A stretch of DNA of 64,000 nt from Vibrio sp. Of7-15 (GTDB taxonomy: Bacteria; Pseudomonadota; Gammaproteobacteria; Enterobacterales; Vibrionaceae): NCBI RefSeq assembly GCF_022347565.1, contig NZ_JAKRGH010000012.1:62001-126000 (forward strand), written 5' to 3'. Below, one piece after another: positions 52,243 through 61,345 of this stretch. The first letter of the stretch is position 1, and the number at the start of each line of letters is the position of its first letter. The translations under genes and the position numbers were made by a program. The notes below the pieces were generated by a model that ran no database searches, had not been told where the DNA came from, and saw only the letters and a list, made by a program, of their open reading frames with translations.

Positions 52243-52611
52243 ATGAATAACACGGAAAAAATCAGTTATGTTGAGTTTCCAGCAAAAGACTTAGAAGTAA
52301 CAAAAGCCTTTTTTAGCCAAGCCTTTGGGTGGGAGTTTGTGGATTATGGCCCAGAATATACGTGTTTTTCTAAACAGGGTATTGATGGTGGTTTTTTTAA
52401 ATCCGATCAGAGTACCTCTACCCATAATGGGAGTGCGCTGGTGGTGCTGTACAGTGGAAATCTGGAGCAAACACAAGCCAAAATAATGCAGGCGGGTGGC
52501 ACGATAGTGCGAGAGGTTTTTTCATTTCCCGGTGGGCGGCGTTTTCATTTCTCGGACCCAAATGGGAATGAGTATGCGGTGTGGTCTGATAAGGAAATGG
52601 AAGAGGCTTAA
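52243..52611 (+). CDS. VOC (glyoxalase/bleomycin resistance) family protein
   Basis: A 122-residue protein of the vicinal-oxygen-chelate fold: two beta-alpha-beta modules, with VEFPAKDLEVTKAFFSQAFG at the start and GGRRFHFSDPNGNEYAVWSD at the end. The central GGFFKSD and the spacing fit the PhnB/glyoxalase-like single-domain members, which work as homodimers. The substrate cannot be named. The start ATG 52243 follows GAGGGA; an upstream in-frame ATG at 52228 lies before that site. Single gene with a terminator shared with the metalloprotease gene. Confidence 0.88.
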   Translation: MNNTEKISYVEFPAKDLEVTKAFFSQAFGWEFVDYGPEYTCFSKQGIDGGFFKSDQSTSTHNGSALVVLYSGNLEQTQAKIMQAGGTIVREVFSFPGGRRFHFSDPNGNEYAVWSDKEMEEA

Positions 52612-52637
52612 TGAGTTGGCTATGGGGCATATACGAT

Positions 52638-52672
52638 AAAGCCGGAATTCCAATAAGAGATCCGGCTTTTTT
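52638..52672. terminator. Bidirectional terminator
   Basis: AAAGCCGGA (52638-52646) pairs with TCCGGCTTT (52661-52669), followed by further T on the + strand and preceded by A on the left. It separates the VOC gene from the converging metalloprotease gene. Confidence 0.85.
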
Positions 52673-52690
52673 ATAGTGAATCTAGGTTGA

Positions 52691-55222
52691 TTAAGCTTCA
52701 AGCGCCTTTTTTATCATTAACTCTAAATAGGCTTGGTGAGCTTTACTCTCGATGGTATCTTGCATGAGGCGATTTTTCGCTCTAATTTTTTGAAGCTGAT
52801 ACGTTGCAGAAGATTTAGCCAAGTGATGGTAGTCGGAGCTTCCTTCAGTACCTAACATCTTAATTAAGCGCTGAACGTATTCAATTTGTAGGTTTTGGCT
52901 GATGGACGTTTCTGGTTGCTTGTCAGTAAAAATTCCAGCGCTCAGATCATTCATGAATGTGTTGAGTGAGTATTCATTGCCATATAAGGCGGTGTCTGAC
53001 AGTCGCTGTAACACATTCTGGTGTAATAAATGGTCTAATACCGACTTCTGCATGTTCAGGAGCATCTTATGCGCTTTTGGATCTTCGTTACGGCCATAGT
53101 GATTAAAGCTGCGACGTTGATGCTGCATGTGAGTATATAAAGGCTGCATTGCTGCTAGTGTATCTGGTGCAAATACATAGTTTGTTAATGCACTCATGGC
53201 TTCTTTTTGTTTTGCTAGCGGTACTGGTGTGTAAGGCTGGGAAGTACTGCCACCAACGACATCACGTTCTACATATACACCGCCAATGTGACGAGAAATT
53301 ACCTCAGCTTGTCGGCGATATTGTCCGTATAACACATTAGCTGAAATGAGTAATGAATGGTGTGACTCACCTTTTTGTAAGGCATTTAGCTTCAATGTTT
53401 TGAGTTTATTATTGATCAGTGCCATTCGGTCTGTGGCGTAGGCTATTGGGTTTGAAGACATATCGCTGATCATGACTCTTGGATCTATGTGTCGTCCTGC
53501 TTGGCGCATGTCATCGGCATCATTGCCAAATGCATGACCTTTGTCAGAAGAGCGAGATAAGATATCGTTTAATCGTTGTTGTTCTTGCGCTGTATCATCA
53601 AGGGCAGGGGAATAGCCATACTCAATGGCCCAAATATCGTATGGCCCAGGTTTTGTTTGGAAGTAATCCCCTTGGGCGGTGTTCAAAGGGGCCACATTGG
53701 CAGGAGTGTAGTCCATGACAGAGCCTGTCAGTACACCTTGGGTTAGCGCTTTATTATGGATTTCTTTTTCATCCCATAAAATGGAGGCTTTCATGTTGTG
53801 GTTTAGGCCCAATGTATGGCCAACCTCATGCAAAATCAACATGCGCAGCCCTTCTTCCAAAATGGCTTTGGTTTTAAGGTCGTCATCGGCAGTTAGGCCT
53901 TTGGCGAACATTAAGCCATGCTGTAATTCATGACCTGCGCTGCAAGAAAGACTGTGCTCATGAGAGGAGTCTATAGGCATACTTTCTAACGAGCTGGCAC
54001 CTTGGCTAAAGAGCTGATTGTGGATCCAGCGATTCTTCATGAAGACAAACTCAAGCATGATGTCTGCACCAAGGATTTCACCTGTAAGCGGGTTAGCGAG
54101 AGAAGGGCCATAGCCACCAAAAGGTGGGCGAGGGGAAGAAGTCCAGCGTAACACGTTGTAGTTAATGTCACCGGCATCCCAAGTGGCGTCATCAGGTTGT
54201 ACTTTCACTTGCAACGCGTTTTTAAAGCCTGCTTTTTCAAAGGCAATATTCCAGCTAAGTACCGCTTCTTTAATGGTGTTACGCCATTCATGTGGTGTCG
54301 TGTTCTCTATCCACCATACGATGGGTTTAACAGGTTCTGACAATGCAGCATTAGGGTCTTTTTTCTCTAGGTTCCAGCGATTGATTACATCTTGATAAGG
54401 TGCCCAGTCACTGGAGGTCATGTCGTTATATTGTTCAGTGAAATAGCCAATGCGAGCGTCATCGAGGCGAGGTTGAAAGTTATTGTCTGGAAGTTTGACA
54501 AACGAGTGCTGAATTTTTAGAGAAACTGCCCGTGGATCAGACACGGCATGGGAGCCATAGACTTTGGGATTCGTGTTGCTAAAGACATAATCGACAACGA
54601 CATCGACATTATCATCGTAAGTGCGTTTGTTTAAAATACGAGACTTTTTATCGTCTAGCTTTCCTAACTCGAAGCGGTATTTGTCTTTTTCTTTATCTGG
54701 ATTCGACCATGGTGAGATTTTATGGAGAGACTCGCTTAAAAATAATTTATCGACTTTTAATGCGATTTGGCCTTGTTCTTCTTTTTCGATTTTGATGCTA
54801 GCAAGTACAGCTTCACTGATGTTGGCATCGCTGGCCTTGCTGATTGGGTTCTCTTGATCAAATTTGTAGCGCGGGGTTTTTGTTATGATATCAATGCGAT
54901 CAAAGTGGCGGCGAAACTCGATAATTTTTGTTTCACGGTACTTTCCACGAAAGTGGCCTGCATCCGTTACGCCATCCACAGTGTGAGCAAAATACAACAT
55001 AGGTACATCAAGCTGATTGTTGTTGAGCAGCATGAGGGTTTCGCCTGTTTTTTTATCTTGGTAAAAATTCAGCAGCCCTTTACTTTCCTTTTTGTCAGCC
55101 AGTAATTCAACTAAGGTCTGTTCTTTTTTTTCTTGTGTTTTTGTAGTGTCTTCAGCAAAGCTTGAGGCGCTAGCTGTGGTTAGTGCGATAGTTAATGCAA
55201 GAGATAATCTTGTTAAAGTCAT
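52691..55222 (-). CDS. Secreted zinc-dependent metalloprotease (DUF5117/DUF4953 type)
   Basis: An 843-residue exported protein with a signal peptide ending at SSFA (residue 23). The zinc-binding motif is LHEVGHTLGLNHN with His465, Glu466, His469 and a third ligand His475 (HExxHxxxxxH of the metzincin clan), followed by a methionine-turn-like SVMDYTPANVAPL. The N-terminal part has an extracellular beta-rich domain of the DUF5117 type and the centre is the DUF4953 catalytic region. Its role in Vibrionaceae is not established; it could act in the periplasm or outside the cell. AAGGA precedes ATG 55222. Single gene. Confidence 0.9.
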   Translation of the reverse strand: MTLTRLSLALTIALTTASASSFAEDTTKTQEKKEQTLVELLADKKESKGLLNFYQDKKTGETLMLLNNNQLDVPMLYFAHTVDGVTDAGHFRGKYRETKIIEFRRHFDRIDIITKTPRYKFDQENPISKASDANISEAVLASIKIEKEEQGQIALKVDKLFLSESLHKISPWSNPDKEKDKYRFELGKLDDKKSRILNKRTYDDNVDVVVDYVFSNTNPKVYGSHAVSDPRAVSLKIQHSFVKLPDNNFQPRLDDARIGYFTEQYNDMTSSDWAPYQDVINRWNLEKKDPNAALSEPVKPIVWWIENTTPHEWRNTIKEAVLSWNIAFEKAGFKNALQVKVQPDDATWDAGDINYNVLRWTSSPRPPFGGYGPSLANPLTGEILGADIMLEFVFMKNRWIHNQLFSQGASSLESMPIDSSHEHSLSCSAGHELQHGLMFAKGLTADDDLKTKAILEEGLRMLILHEVGHTLGLNHNMKASILWDEKEIHNKALTQGVLTGSVMDYTPANVAPLNTAQGDYFQTKPGPYDIWAIEYGYSPALDDTAQEQQRLNDILSRSSDKGHAFGNDADDMRQAGRHIDPRVMISDMSSNPIAYATDRMALINNKLKTLKLNALQKGESHHSLLISANVLYGQYRRQAEVISRHIGGVYVERDVVGGSTSQPYTPVPLAKQKEAMSALTNYVFAPDTLAAMQPLYTHMQHQRRSFNHYGRNEDPKAHKMLLNMQKSVLDHLLHQNVLQRLSDTALYGNEYSLNTFMNDLSAGIFTDKQPETSISQNLQIEYVQRLIKMLGTEGSSDYHHLAKSSATYQLQKIRAKNRLMQDTIESKAHQAYLELMIKKALEA

Positions 55223-55519
55223 GGGGCATCCTTATGGTTCTTGCAGGGCCGATGAAAATGGGGGAAGCGTAACGAATTTTGGTAGTGAAAAGTAAAGAAG
55301 AATTAGAAACTGAGAGGGGGGATCCAAGTATTTTTGGGCTGCTCTAGTAGGTAGCGTTGAGCGGGTTAAAAAGTAAGACGATAGAAAATAGATGGGATGG
55401 ATTTAGGAACGTTGCTATCCGATAGATTGTTGATTTATTTATTGTGCGCTCAGTTTTATATTTGGCTATTGTTAAAGCTAACTACAATTAAGATTAATGG
55501 GGAGATTTAAGGAGTGAGT

Positions 55520-56344
55520 ATGAAAGGAATTGGGCGGTTGACTTTATTTCTTTGCGGTTATCTTGTTCTTTCTTCACCTGTTTATGCCGTGGATGTAGAT
55601 AGAGCTTTAATTGTTGTGGGTGAAGAGTTTCCCCCTTTTGAATTTATTGAAAATGATAAGGTGGTGGGCATTGATATCGATATTGCTTCTCATATTTTTG
55701 ATAAAATAGGCATCCCTGTCGAGTTCCATATTCTACCTTGGAAGCGAGCGTGGTACATGGTGAAAACAGGTCAAGCAGATGCCGTGTTATCAACTAGCCG
55801 AAAAGACAGCAGAGAGCCGTATTTGTGGTATCCCGAGCAAAGTATGTGGGCCAGTGAGTTTGTATTTTTTACTCATAAAAAGCAGGTGTTACCGGCCTTT
55901 GAAGGGTACTCAACCATTTTAGAAAAAAATTTAAAGGTAGGAATTATACAAGGTAACTCTTACCATAGTAATTTCTGGCAGGCATTTCCATATCAAGACG
56001 GTTCTACGTATTTTCAAGGGGATTCCTCTTTAATTCCGCTGCATTCTCAACTCTATGCGTCTTCCAGTCTGAAAATGAACATGAAGCTACTGTCGGTGCA
56101 AGGCCGTATTGATGTTTATCCTGCTGATAAAACGGTGGGCTTATACACCATTAAACAGATGAATTTACAAGACTCTATTACCTATTATGATTCTGTTTTA
56201 TTTTCTAAATCTTATCCAATGCCTTTTTCTAAAGCTTCTAAATACCCAGGAATAAAATACATTGCAGATAAGTTTGATAGAGAATTAAAAATATTAAAAG
56301 AGAGTGGTGAATATCAAAAAATCATAAACAAATGGATTAAATGA
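55520..56344 (+). CDS. Family 3 periplasmic solute-binding protein
   Basis: A 274-residue exported protein with signal peptide ending at VYA (about residue 23). The domain is SBP_bac_3: VVGEEFPPFEFIENDKVVGI at the N-terminus, DIASHIFDKIGIPVEFHILP and, near the end, FDRELKILKESGEYQKIINK. These bind polar amino acids for ABC importers, but no permease or ATPase lies nearby. Several Vibrio 'orphan' members instead feed signals to receptors, so a transport role is not certain. TTAAGGAG precedes ATG 55520. The gene is flanked by no clear operon partner. Confidence 0.88.
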   Translation: MKGIGRLTLFLCGYLVLSSPVYAVDVDRALIVVGEEFPPFEFIENDKVVGIDIDIASHIFDKIGIPVEFHILPWKRAWYMVKTGQADAVLSTSRKDSREPYLWYPEQSMWASEFVFFTHKKQVLPAFEGYSTILEKNLKVGIIQGNSYHSNFWQAFPYQDGSTYFQGDSSLIPLHSQLYASSSLKMNMKLLSVQGRIDVYPADKTVGLYTIKQMNLQDSITYYDSVLFSKSYPMPFSKASKYPGIKYIADKFDRELKILKESGEYQKIINKWIK

Positions 56345-56398
56345 TTAGAGATATTCACGGGTTATTATTTGCTTTATTTTTAATTGACTAGATGAAGA

Positions 56399-56890
56399 TT
56401 AGTTTTTTATTCTGGCCATATAATAGGTATCCACATACTCCCCATTTCGGAATGCAAACTGTTTGGCTTCTCCTTCTATTTCAAAACCGTGCTTTTTATA
56501 CATTGCAATGGCAGAGGCGTTATCCGTATACACAGTTAATTCAATTCTTTTTAAGTTTAGCCAGTTGTCTGCAAGATCCATGGCTTTTTCAAGAAGCTTA
56601 CTGCCAATACCTTGATTTTGGTGGTTATCATGAACGGCCATACCAAAGCTCGCAACGTGCTTCCTTCTTGCGTTTTTTGCAATTTCGAAGCCTAAATTAC
56701 CAACAACTTTTCCGTCTATTTCAGCAATAAATACATAAACATCGTCAGGAACGTCTGAGAGGCGTTTTTCCCACATAGCGAGTGATGGGAATGGAAGTTG
56801 CAGAGTACCTGTATATGCACTTTCACCACAGTATAGTTCTTGAATACCTTTAATATCTTTTTTCTCTGCGTGACGAATAATAACTTCCAT
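56399..56890 (-). CDS. yhhY: L-amino acid N-acetyltransferase-like protein (YhhY/AaaT)
   Basis: A 163-residue GNAT enzyme. The core motif FGMAVHDNHQNQGIGSKLL (QxxGxG acetyl-CoA loop) and the ending KRIELTVYTDNASAIAMYKK followed by FAFRNGEYVDTYYMARIKN closely resemble E. coli YhhY, which acetylates L-amino acids such as phenylalanine and methionine. The N-terminal IIRHAEKKDIKGIQEL also matches. GAGGATATGAGTA lies before ATG 56890. Single gene, convergent with the solute-binding-protein gene; no clear terminator is seen between them. Confidence 0.85.
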   Translation of the reverse strand: MEVIIRHAEKKDIKGIQELYCGESAYTGTLQLPFPSLAMWEKRLSDVPDDVYVFIAEIDGKVVGNLGFEIAKNARRKHVASFGMAVHDNHQNQGIGSKLLEKAMDLADNWLNLKRIELTVYTDNASAIAMYKKHGFEIEGEAKQFAFRNGEYVDTYYMARIKN

Positions 56891-57065
56891 TACTCATATC
56901 CTCTGTTGTGACTTTATTAAAGAAATACCTATTTATTAAAATAAAAGCAACAGGAAGATTAAAAATAATTTCAATTAATAAAAGACTACTTTGGTCAATT
57001 TTTCTCTTGAATTTAAATAGGAAAGGCGTTAGCTTAAAATTTATTCAAATTAAGGATGATTACCT

Positions 57066-57131
57066 ATGAACACAACTATCGGTTTATTTGGACTGCTCCT
57101 CCTCCTCACCTTATTGCCTCTCGGCCGATAG
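57066..57131 (+). CDS. Leucine-rich leader peptide, 21 residues
   Basis: A short open frame with a strong ribosome-binding site (AAGGAT, 57052-57057) at nine bases. It encodes 21 residues of which nine are leucine, including a run of five (GLLLLLT); five of the leucine codons are CTC, four of them consecutive. This is the pattern of amino-acid operon leaders such as LeuL. ACTATCGG (57075-57082) near its start pairs perfectly with CCGATAGT (57125-57132) across its stop, so the leucine run lies in the loop of a hairpin that translation must open. The next gene is an EamA transporter, so leucine supply could control export or uptake of an amino acid. Confidence 0.7.
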   Translation: MNTTIGLFGLLLLLTLLPLGR

Positions 57132-57140
57132 TAATTATCT

Positions 57141-57161
57141 GGCTGTGAGTGACTCGCAGCC
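57141..57161 (+). promoter_or_regulatory. Hairpin between leader peptide and EamA gene
   Basis: GGCTGTGAGT and ACTCGCAGCC (57141-57150 with 57152-57161) form a strong stem with one G-U pair. No T run follows, so it is not a classical terminator. TGTGAGTGACT (57144-57154) is repeated exactly at 57206-57216, immediately before the EamA start codon, so the 3' arm of this hairpin could instead pair with the downstream copy and cover the start region. This is the layout of a translation-controlling attenuator. Confidence 0.6.
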
Positions 57162-57218
57162 ATAAGAATCTTGCCTTCACTTACAGTCTACTTTTCCCAC
57201 CAGATTGTGAGTGACTTT

Positions 57219-58127
57219 ATGATACAACACCCCACACAAGATATAAAAGCAGGTGTTACCTTTGCGTTAATTGCCACTGTGCTGTTTTCCATTAAGCCTG
57301 TTTTGATTAAATTTTCATATCAATATGGTGGTGATGCACTCTCGATTATGGCTATTCGTGCTGCTTTTTCACTTCCGTTTTATTTGGTGATGCTAATGTG
57401 GCTATGTCGTGATGCTCAGCCTCGTGAGCAGGTGAAAAAGCACGGCTGGCAAGCGGCATGTGTTGGGGTTTTAGGGTATTACATCGCGTCTTACCTCGAT
57501 ATTTTGTCTTTGGAATACATCAGTGCTCAGCTAGAAAGGTTGGTTATTTTTCTATTCCCCACTTTTGTGGTGTTGATCAGCTGGATAGCCCTAAAGCAAC
57601 GACCAGCCAAAGGCACGTTTGTCTCTGTATTATTTGGTTATGTAGGAATTGCGCTTATTGTTGCTCATGATTTGAGTTATTTAGGTAACGATGTTTGGCT
57701 AGGAAGTGTATTAGCGGCAGGCTCTGCTTTTATATTTGCCGTGTATTTAATTCTGAGTAAGTCACTGATCAGCAACATGGGGAGCCAGTTATTTACGTGT
57801 TTAGGTATGGGGAGTGCTGGGGGCATGATTTTATTACAAAGTCAGGTGAGTTCACTAAACGTAACAGCGATGAGTACAGAGTTCATTGTGCTTGGCATTA
57901 TTATAGGGGTGTTTTGTACTGTACTCCCCTCTTTTTTTGTTGCAGCAGCAATGGCACGTTTGACTCCCTCTCACCTGAGTTTGACCAGTAATGTTGGCCC
58001 AGCGATTACCGCGGTGTTTGCGGTTGTTCTGTTAGATGAAAACTTTACTGTGTTTCATGCTGCTGGCATGGGCCTTGTTTTGTGGTCGGTTGTGCAGCTA
58101 AATTGGCGTAAAACCAAATCGTCTTAG
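57219..58127 (+). CDS. EamA/DMT-family transporter
   Basis: A 302-residue inner-membrane protein with ten helices made of two EamA repeats (LFSIKPVLIKFSYQYGGDAL near the start; ISAQLERLVIFLFPTFVVL; the second repeat VWLGSVLAAGSAFIFAVYLI, ending AVFAVVLLDENFTVFHAAGM). The family exports amino acids and other metabolites. The start at ATG 57219 fits the family; an in-frame start 16 codons earlier would include non-conserved residues and removes the regulatory repeat from the leader. The leucine-rich leader upstream suggests control by leucine (or branched-chain amino acid) supply, which is an inference. A weak hairpin follows. Confidence 0.88.
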   Translation: MIQHPTQDIKAGVTFALIATVLFSIKPVLIKFSYQYGGDALSIMAIRAAFSLPFYLVMLMWLCRDAQPREQVKKHGWQAACVGVLGYYIASYLDILSLEYISAQLERLVIFLFPTFVVLISWIALKQRPAKGTFVSVLFGYVGIALIVAHDLSYLGNDVWLGSVLAAGSAFIFAVYLILSKSLISNMGSQLFTCLGMGSAGGMILLQSQVSSLNVTAMSTEFIVLGIIIGVFCTVLPSFFVAAAMARLTPSHLSLTSNVGPAITAVFAVVLLDENFTVFHAAGMGLVLWSVVQLNWRKTKSS

Positions 58128-58174
58128 ATTGTCTTGAGTGATCATGGCTTCCACCTTGGATAATCAATGTTGGT

Positions 58175-58204
58175 GCAGGGTTTCAGTTTAGGCAGCCCTG
58201 CTTT
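58175..58204 (+). terminator. Weak terminator after the EamA gene
   Basis: GCAGGG (58175-58180) pairs with CCCTGC (58196-58201), followed by TTT. The stem is short and the T run is poor, so this is a tentative call. Confidence 0.35.
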
Positions 58205-58241
58205 CAAAGTTCGCCATTTAGCTCTGCTCTATTGTCAGTAT

Positions 58242-61208
58242 TTAATGAATGGAAGGTTCTGGCTGATTTAAATATTGCTGAATATCCACAGAGTCGATTT
58301 GTTTGGGGTCTAAAAACTGCTCTGCGTAGTGTAGATAAACACCAGAGGTTAGAAATAGCTCGAATAACTCTCCATCAATGTGATTTCCGAGCTTCATTTT
58401 ATGCATGATATTGATGGCTTCTGAGAGTTTTTTGGCTTTTTTATACGGCCTGTCTGAAGCGGTTAATGCCTCGAATATATCGGCTATGGCCATGATCCGG
58501 GCTGATATTGTCATGTCTTCTTTGGTCAGACGTTTGGGGTAACCAGTGCCGTCCATTTTTTCATGGTGTCCTCCAGCAATCTCTGGCACATTTTTCAGGT
58601 GTTTAGGAAATGGAAGCTGATCTAACATCACAATGGTTTGTACGATATGGTCGTTGATTTTATAGCGTTCTTCTGCGGTTAGGGTGCCACGCTGAATCGA
58701 CAGATTATGGATTTCACCACGATCATATTTGTATTGGGGTGCTTCCACCTTAAACCCCCATGGGTTTTCTTTAGGAATTGGGATAAGGTCGTGGGCAATT
58801 TTATGCTCTGGTTTATTGGCAAGTAGTTTTTCCGTGACTGGTAAGGTAGGGGGAGTGTTGCTTGTATGCCTTTCTGCTTCAGCCCAAGAAAGGCCAATCG
58901 TATCATCGAGAGTTCGTTGCCAAGTTCGTTCGGCAATTTTTTCCAATCGTATTAATGACTGTTCAGACATGAACTCTGAGCCGATATTGATTTTGGCGAT
59001 AAAGGCGAAGTCTTCATCTAGGGTTTTATGTTCGTGTTCTAGTTCTGTTTGTACTGCTGTTTCCGGCTCTCCTGCGAGTATTTTTTTGAGTGCTGTGATT
59101 TGAGCGTCTCGTTTTAGTACTTCAAAGCGGGTACGAATTTCATGAATACGGTTGTAAATGGTTTCAAGCTTGGTTGCTTTATCTACCACAAACTCTGGGG
59201 TAGTAATTTTTCCGCAGTCATGCAGCCAAGCTGCAGTGTGTAATTCTTCCCATTGTTTTGGCGTGAGCTGATAGTCTTTAAAAGGTGGGGTTTTGCTTTC
59301 ACATGCGGCTTCTGCTAAAAGCTTGGTGATAGTAGGTACTCGCTGACAGTGGCCACCAGTGTAAGGCGATTTGGTATCAATGGCGTTGGCGATGAGTTGA
59401 ATGAAAGACTCTAATAAGGATTTTTGAGTCGAAAGCATTTGGCGACTTTCTATGGTGACGGCGACAAAGCCTGATAAGGTCTCAATGAAGCGTTGATAAG
59501 TTTCTTCAAATTGGGTTGCGTCTTTCTGTTTATAAATGAGGTTGAGTACTCCTACCTTTTCACCCGATCGGCTTCTTAGTGGAACAATGCAGTTGGTGAG
59601 TAGATCATCATTAATGGTATGGACCATGGTTTTTAATAAAGGGTTATCGAATTGCTCTTCAGGGTTGATGTTCATGATCACGACTTGCTCGGTATTAAGT
59701 GAGCCTAAAAAAGGGTTGCTACTAAATTGATCGGATAAATCGAGCACGGGCATTTCATCGATGCTCTGTGAGCCAGATTGTTTGAACCATAGGTAATATG
59801 GGATCAACTCAGAATCATCATCACTAACCAGATACAGAGCAGCCCCTTCAGCCTTCGTGGATTGGGCGGTTTCTTTACAAATCGTACCGAGTAAGCGATC
59901 AAAATTTTGTTCTTCACTCATAGAGCCTATGAGCGTTAAGAAGCTGCCTAGGGTTTCTTTCATGGTGCTCATGGAGTCTTGTAGGTTTTGAATTTCAGAA
60001 ATATGAGAACGTGTAGTCTCACTGTCGTTAAAATTAAATTGGCCAACTGACTGTGCTTTGTATGAGAGAGAACGAAGTGGGCGTGCAATGAGGTTAGCAG
60101 AATAAAAAGCGATGGGAATAGAGCATAAAACAACTAATATTGTGATGATCACGCTGGCGGTTCGGATACTGTAGGCTTCTTGTAAAATCTCTTCTTCTGG
60201 GATCAGCATTAATAAGTTGAAAACGGTATCGGTATAAGGAGTCAGTGGTTTGATCTTTCCATACCATAACTGCCCCTGATACATGAATTCAATCAATTGG
60301 TTTGATGATGGGATTTGATTGATGGCTTGTAATAAAATGTCTTGTTTTAAGTCGGAAATCATTAATGTTCTGTCACCGACTTGAGTCAGTTTTTGATTGA
60401 ATAAATCAATGTCGTTATGCCCTAATACCATGCCTTCATCGTTATACATGACACGTAATGCGGATTTCGAGGTGTTATTTTCTGTTAATGAATCAGACAG
60501 GGTATCTAAGGTAATATCAGCCGCGACAACACTGTTTCCTGTTGAAGATTTTCGAGTTAGATTGAGCCCCATTTTTTTCATGAAAGCAAATTTATAGGGC
60601 TTGGTTAAAGCGTTTCTATCGGCATTAGCAGCAAGATACCAAGGGCGTTTACGGGGATCGTAATCTTGTGGGCCAACGTTACGTGTGCCGATAATAGCTT
60701 GTTGAGAATTAAGGAATAACCGCACCATGTTATTGGTGCCATCGGCGTTCATAGCGATATTATCAATAACAAACTCGGCCGCTGCTGGAGCATGAAAAAG
60801 CTCTTTGAAGTAGGGAGTTCGAAGAGGACGAACAATAAAATACTCCCCGGTATCATAACCAATTTGCAGCGCCGCTACGCTGGTTTCATGCTGCAATACC
60901 TCAATGAGCATGGGAGTGTATTGCATTCGTTCATTGAGACCTTTGGCCTGAGTAAGTTCAGAACTGGCAATTAAGCCAACGGAACGAGCCATAGGACGAT
61001 AACTGGCTTGAAAGCTTTTTAAAGATTCATCACTAATTTGCTCAAACAGCTCTTCATTTGCCGTGAGCATAAGCCGAGAAATGTACTGATAAGAAAACCA
61101 GGCTTGGATGGCACAAACAACCATCAAAATTGAAATTAAGAGTGTTGAAATATGTATGTGGAGAGGGAAACTCTGTTTTTTGAATGCTAATGTCATATGG
61201 TTATCCAT
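58242..61208 (-). CDS. Sensor protein with dCache-like, HAMP, GAF and HD-GYP domains
   Basis: A 988-residue membrane protein predicted to degrade cyclic-di-GMP. Order: membrane helix at about 17-40, a large periplasmic sensor of Cache type to about 345 (ADGTNNMVRLF, RKRPWYLAANADRN and YKFAFMKKMGLN are Cache signatures), a second helix (about 349-375), HAMP, a GAF domain (about 433-585; LRSRSGEKVGVLNLIYKQKD) and the C-terminal HD-GYP domain. The catalytic motifs are HDCGK (His663/Asp664) and HHEKMDGTGYP (Gly-Tyr-Pro at 889-891). These two halves are normally about 60 residues apart; here they are separated by 225, so a long charged insert splits the domain. The start at 61208 is not certain; ATG 61196 has GGATAA upstream. 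Confidence 0.87.
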   Translation of the reverse strand: MDNHMTLAFKKQSFPLHIHISTLLISILMVVCAIQAWFSYQYISRLMLTANEELFEQISDESLKSFQASYRPMARSVGLIASSELTQAKGLNERMQYTPMLIEVLQHETSVAALQIGYDTGEYFIVRPLRTPYFKELFHAPAAAEFVIDNIAMNADGTNNMVRLFLNSQQAIIGTRNVGPQDYDPRKRPWYLAANADRNALTKPYKFAFMKKMGLNLTRKSSTGNSVVAADITLDTLSDSLTENNTSKSALRVMYNDEGMVLGHNDIDLFNQKLTQVGDRTLMISDLKQDILLQAINQIPSSNQLIEFMYQGQLWYGKIKPLTPYTDTVFNLLMLIPEEEILQEAYSIRTASVIITILVVLCSIPIAFYSANLIARPLRSLSYKAQSVGQFNFNDSETTRSHISEIQNLQDSMSTMKETLGSFLTLIGSMSEEQNFDRLLGTICKETAQSTKAEGAALYLVSDDDSELIPYYLWFKQSGSQSIDEMPVLDLSDQFSSNPFLGSLNTEQVVIMNINPEEQFDNPLLKTMVHTINDDLLTNCIVPLRSRSGEKVGVLNLIYKQKDATQFEETYQRFIETLSGFVAVTIESRQMLSTQKSLLESFIQLIANAIDTKSPYTGGHCQRVPTITKLLAEAACESKTPPFKDYQLTPKQWEELHTAAWLHDCGKITTPEFVVDKATKLETIYNRIHEIRTRFEVLKRDAQITALKKILAGEPETAVQTELEHEHKTLDEDFAFIAKINIGSEFMSEQSLIRLEKIAERTWQRTLDDTIGLSWAEAERHTSNTPPTLPVTEKLLANKPEHKIAHDLIPIPKENPWGFKVEAPQYKYDRGEIHNLSIQRGTLTAEERYKINDHIVQTIVMLDQLPFPKHLKNVPEIAGGHHEKMDGTGYPKRLTKEDMTISARIMAIADIFEALTASDRPYKKAKKLSEAINIMHKMKLGNHIDGELFELFLTSGVYLHYAEQFLDPKQIDSVDIQQYLNQPEPSIH

Positions 61209-61345
61209 AACCTTGAAAGCGTACGATGATGAGCATAGAACCATGACTGCCATTAGTCATACTAGTGCATAATGCTGGTCTTTCAAGTTTGCAGAGTTAT
61301 GGCTAGCTTATTGATAGTAAAAACATAAACGATGGTGTTGGGGGA

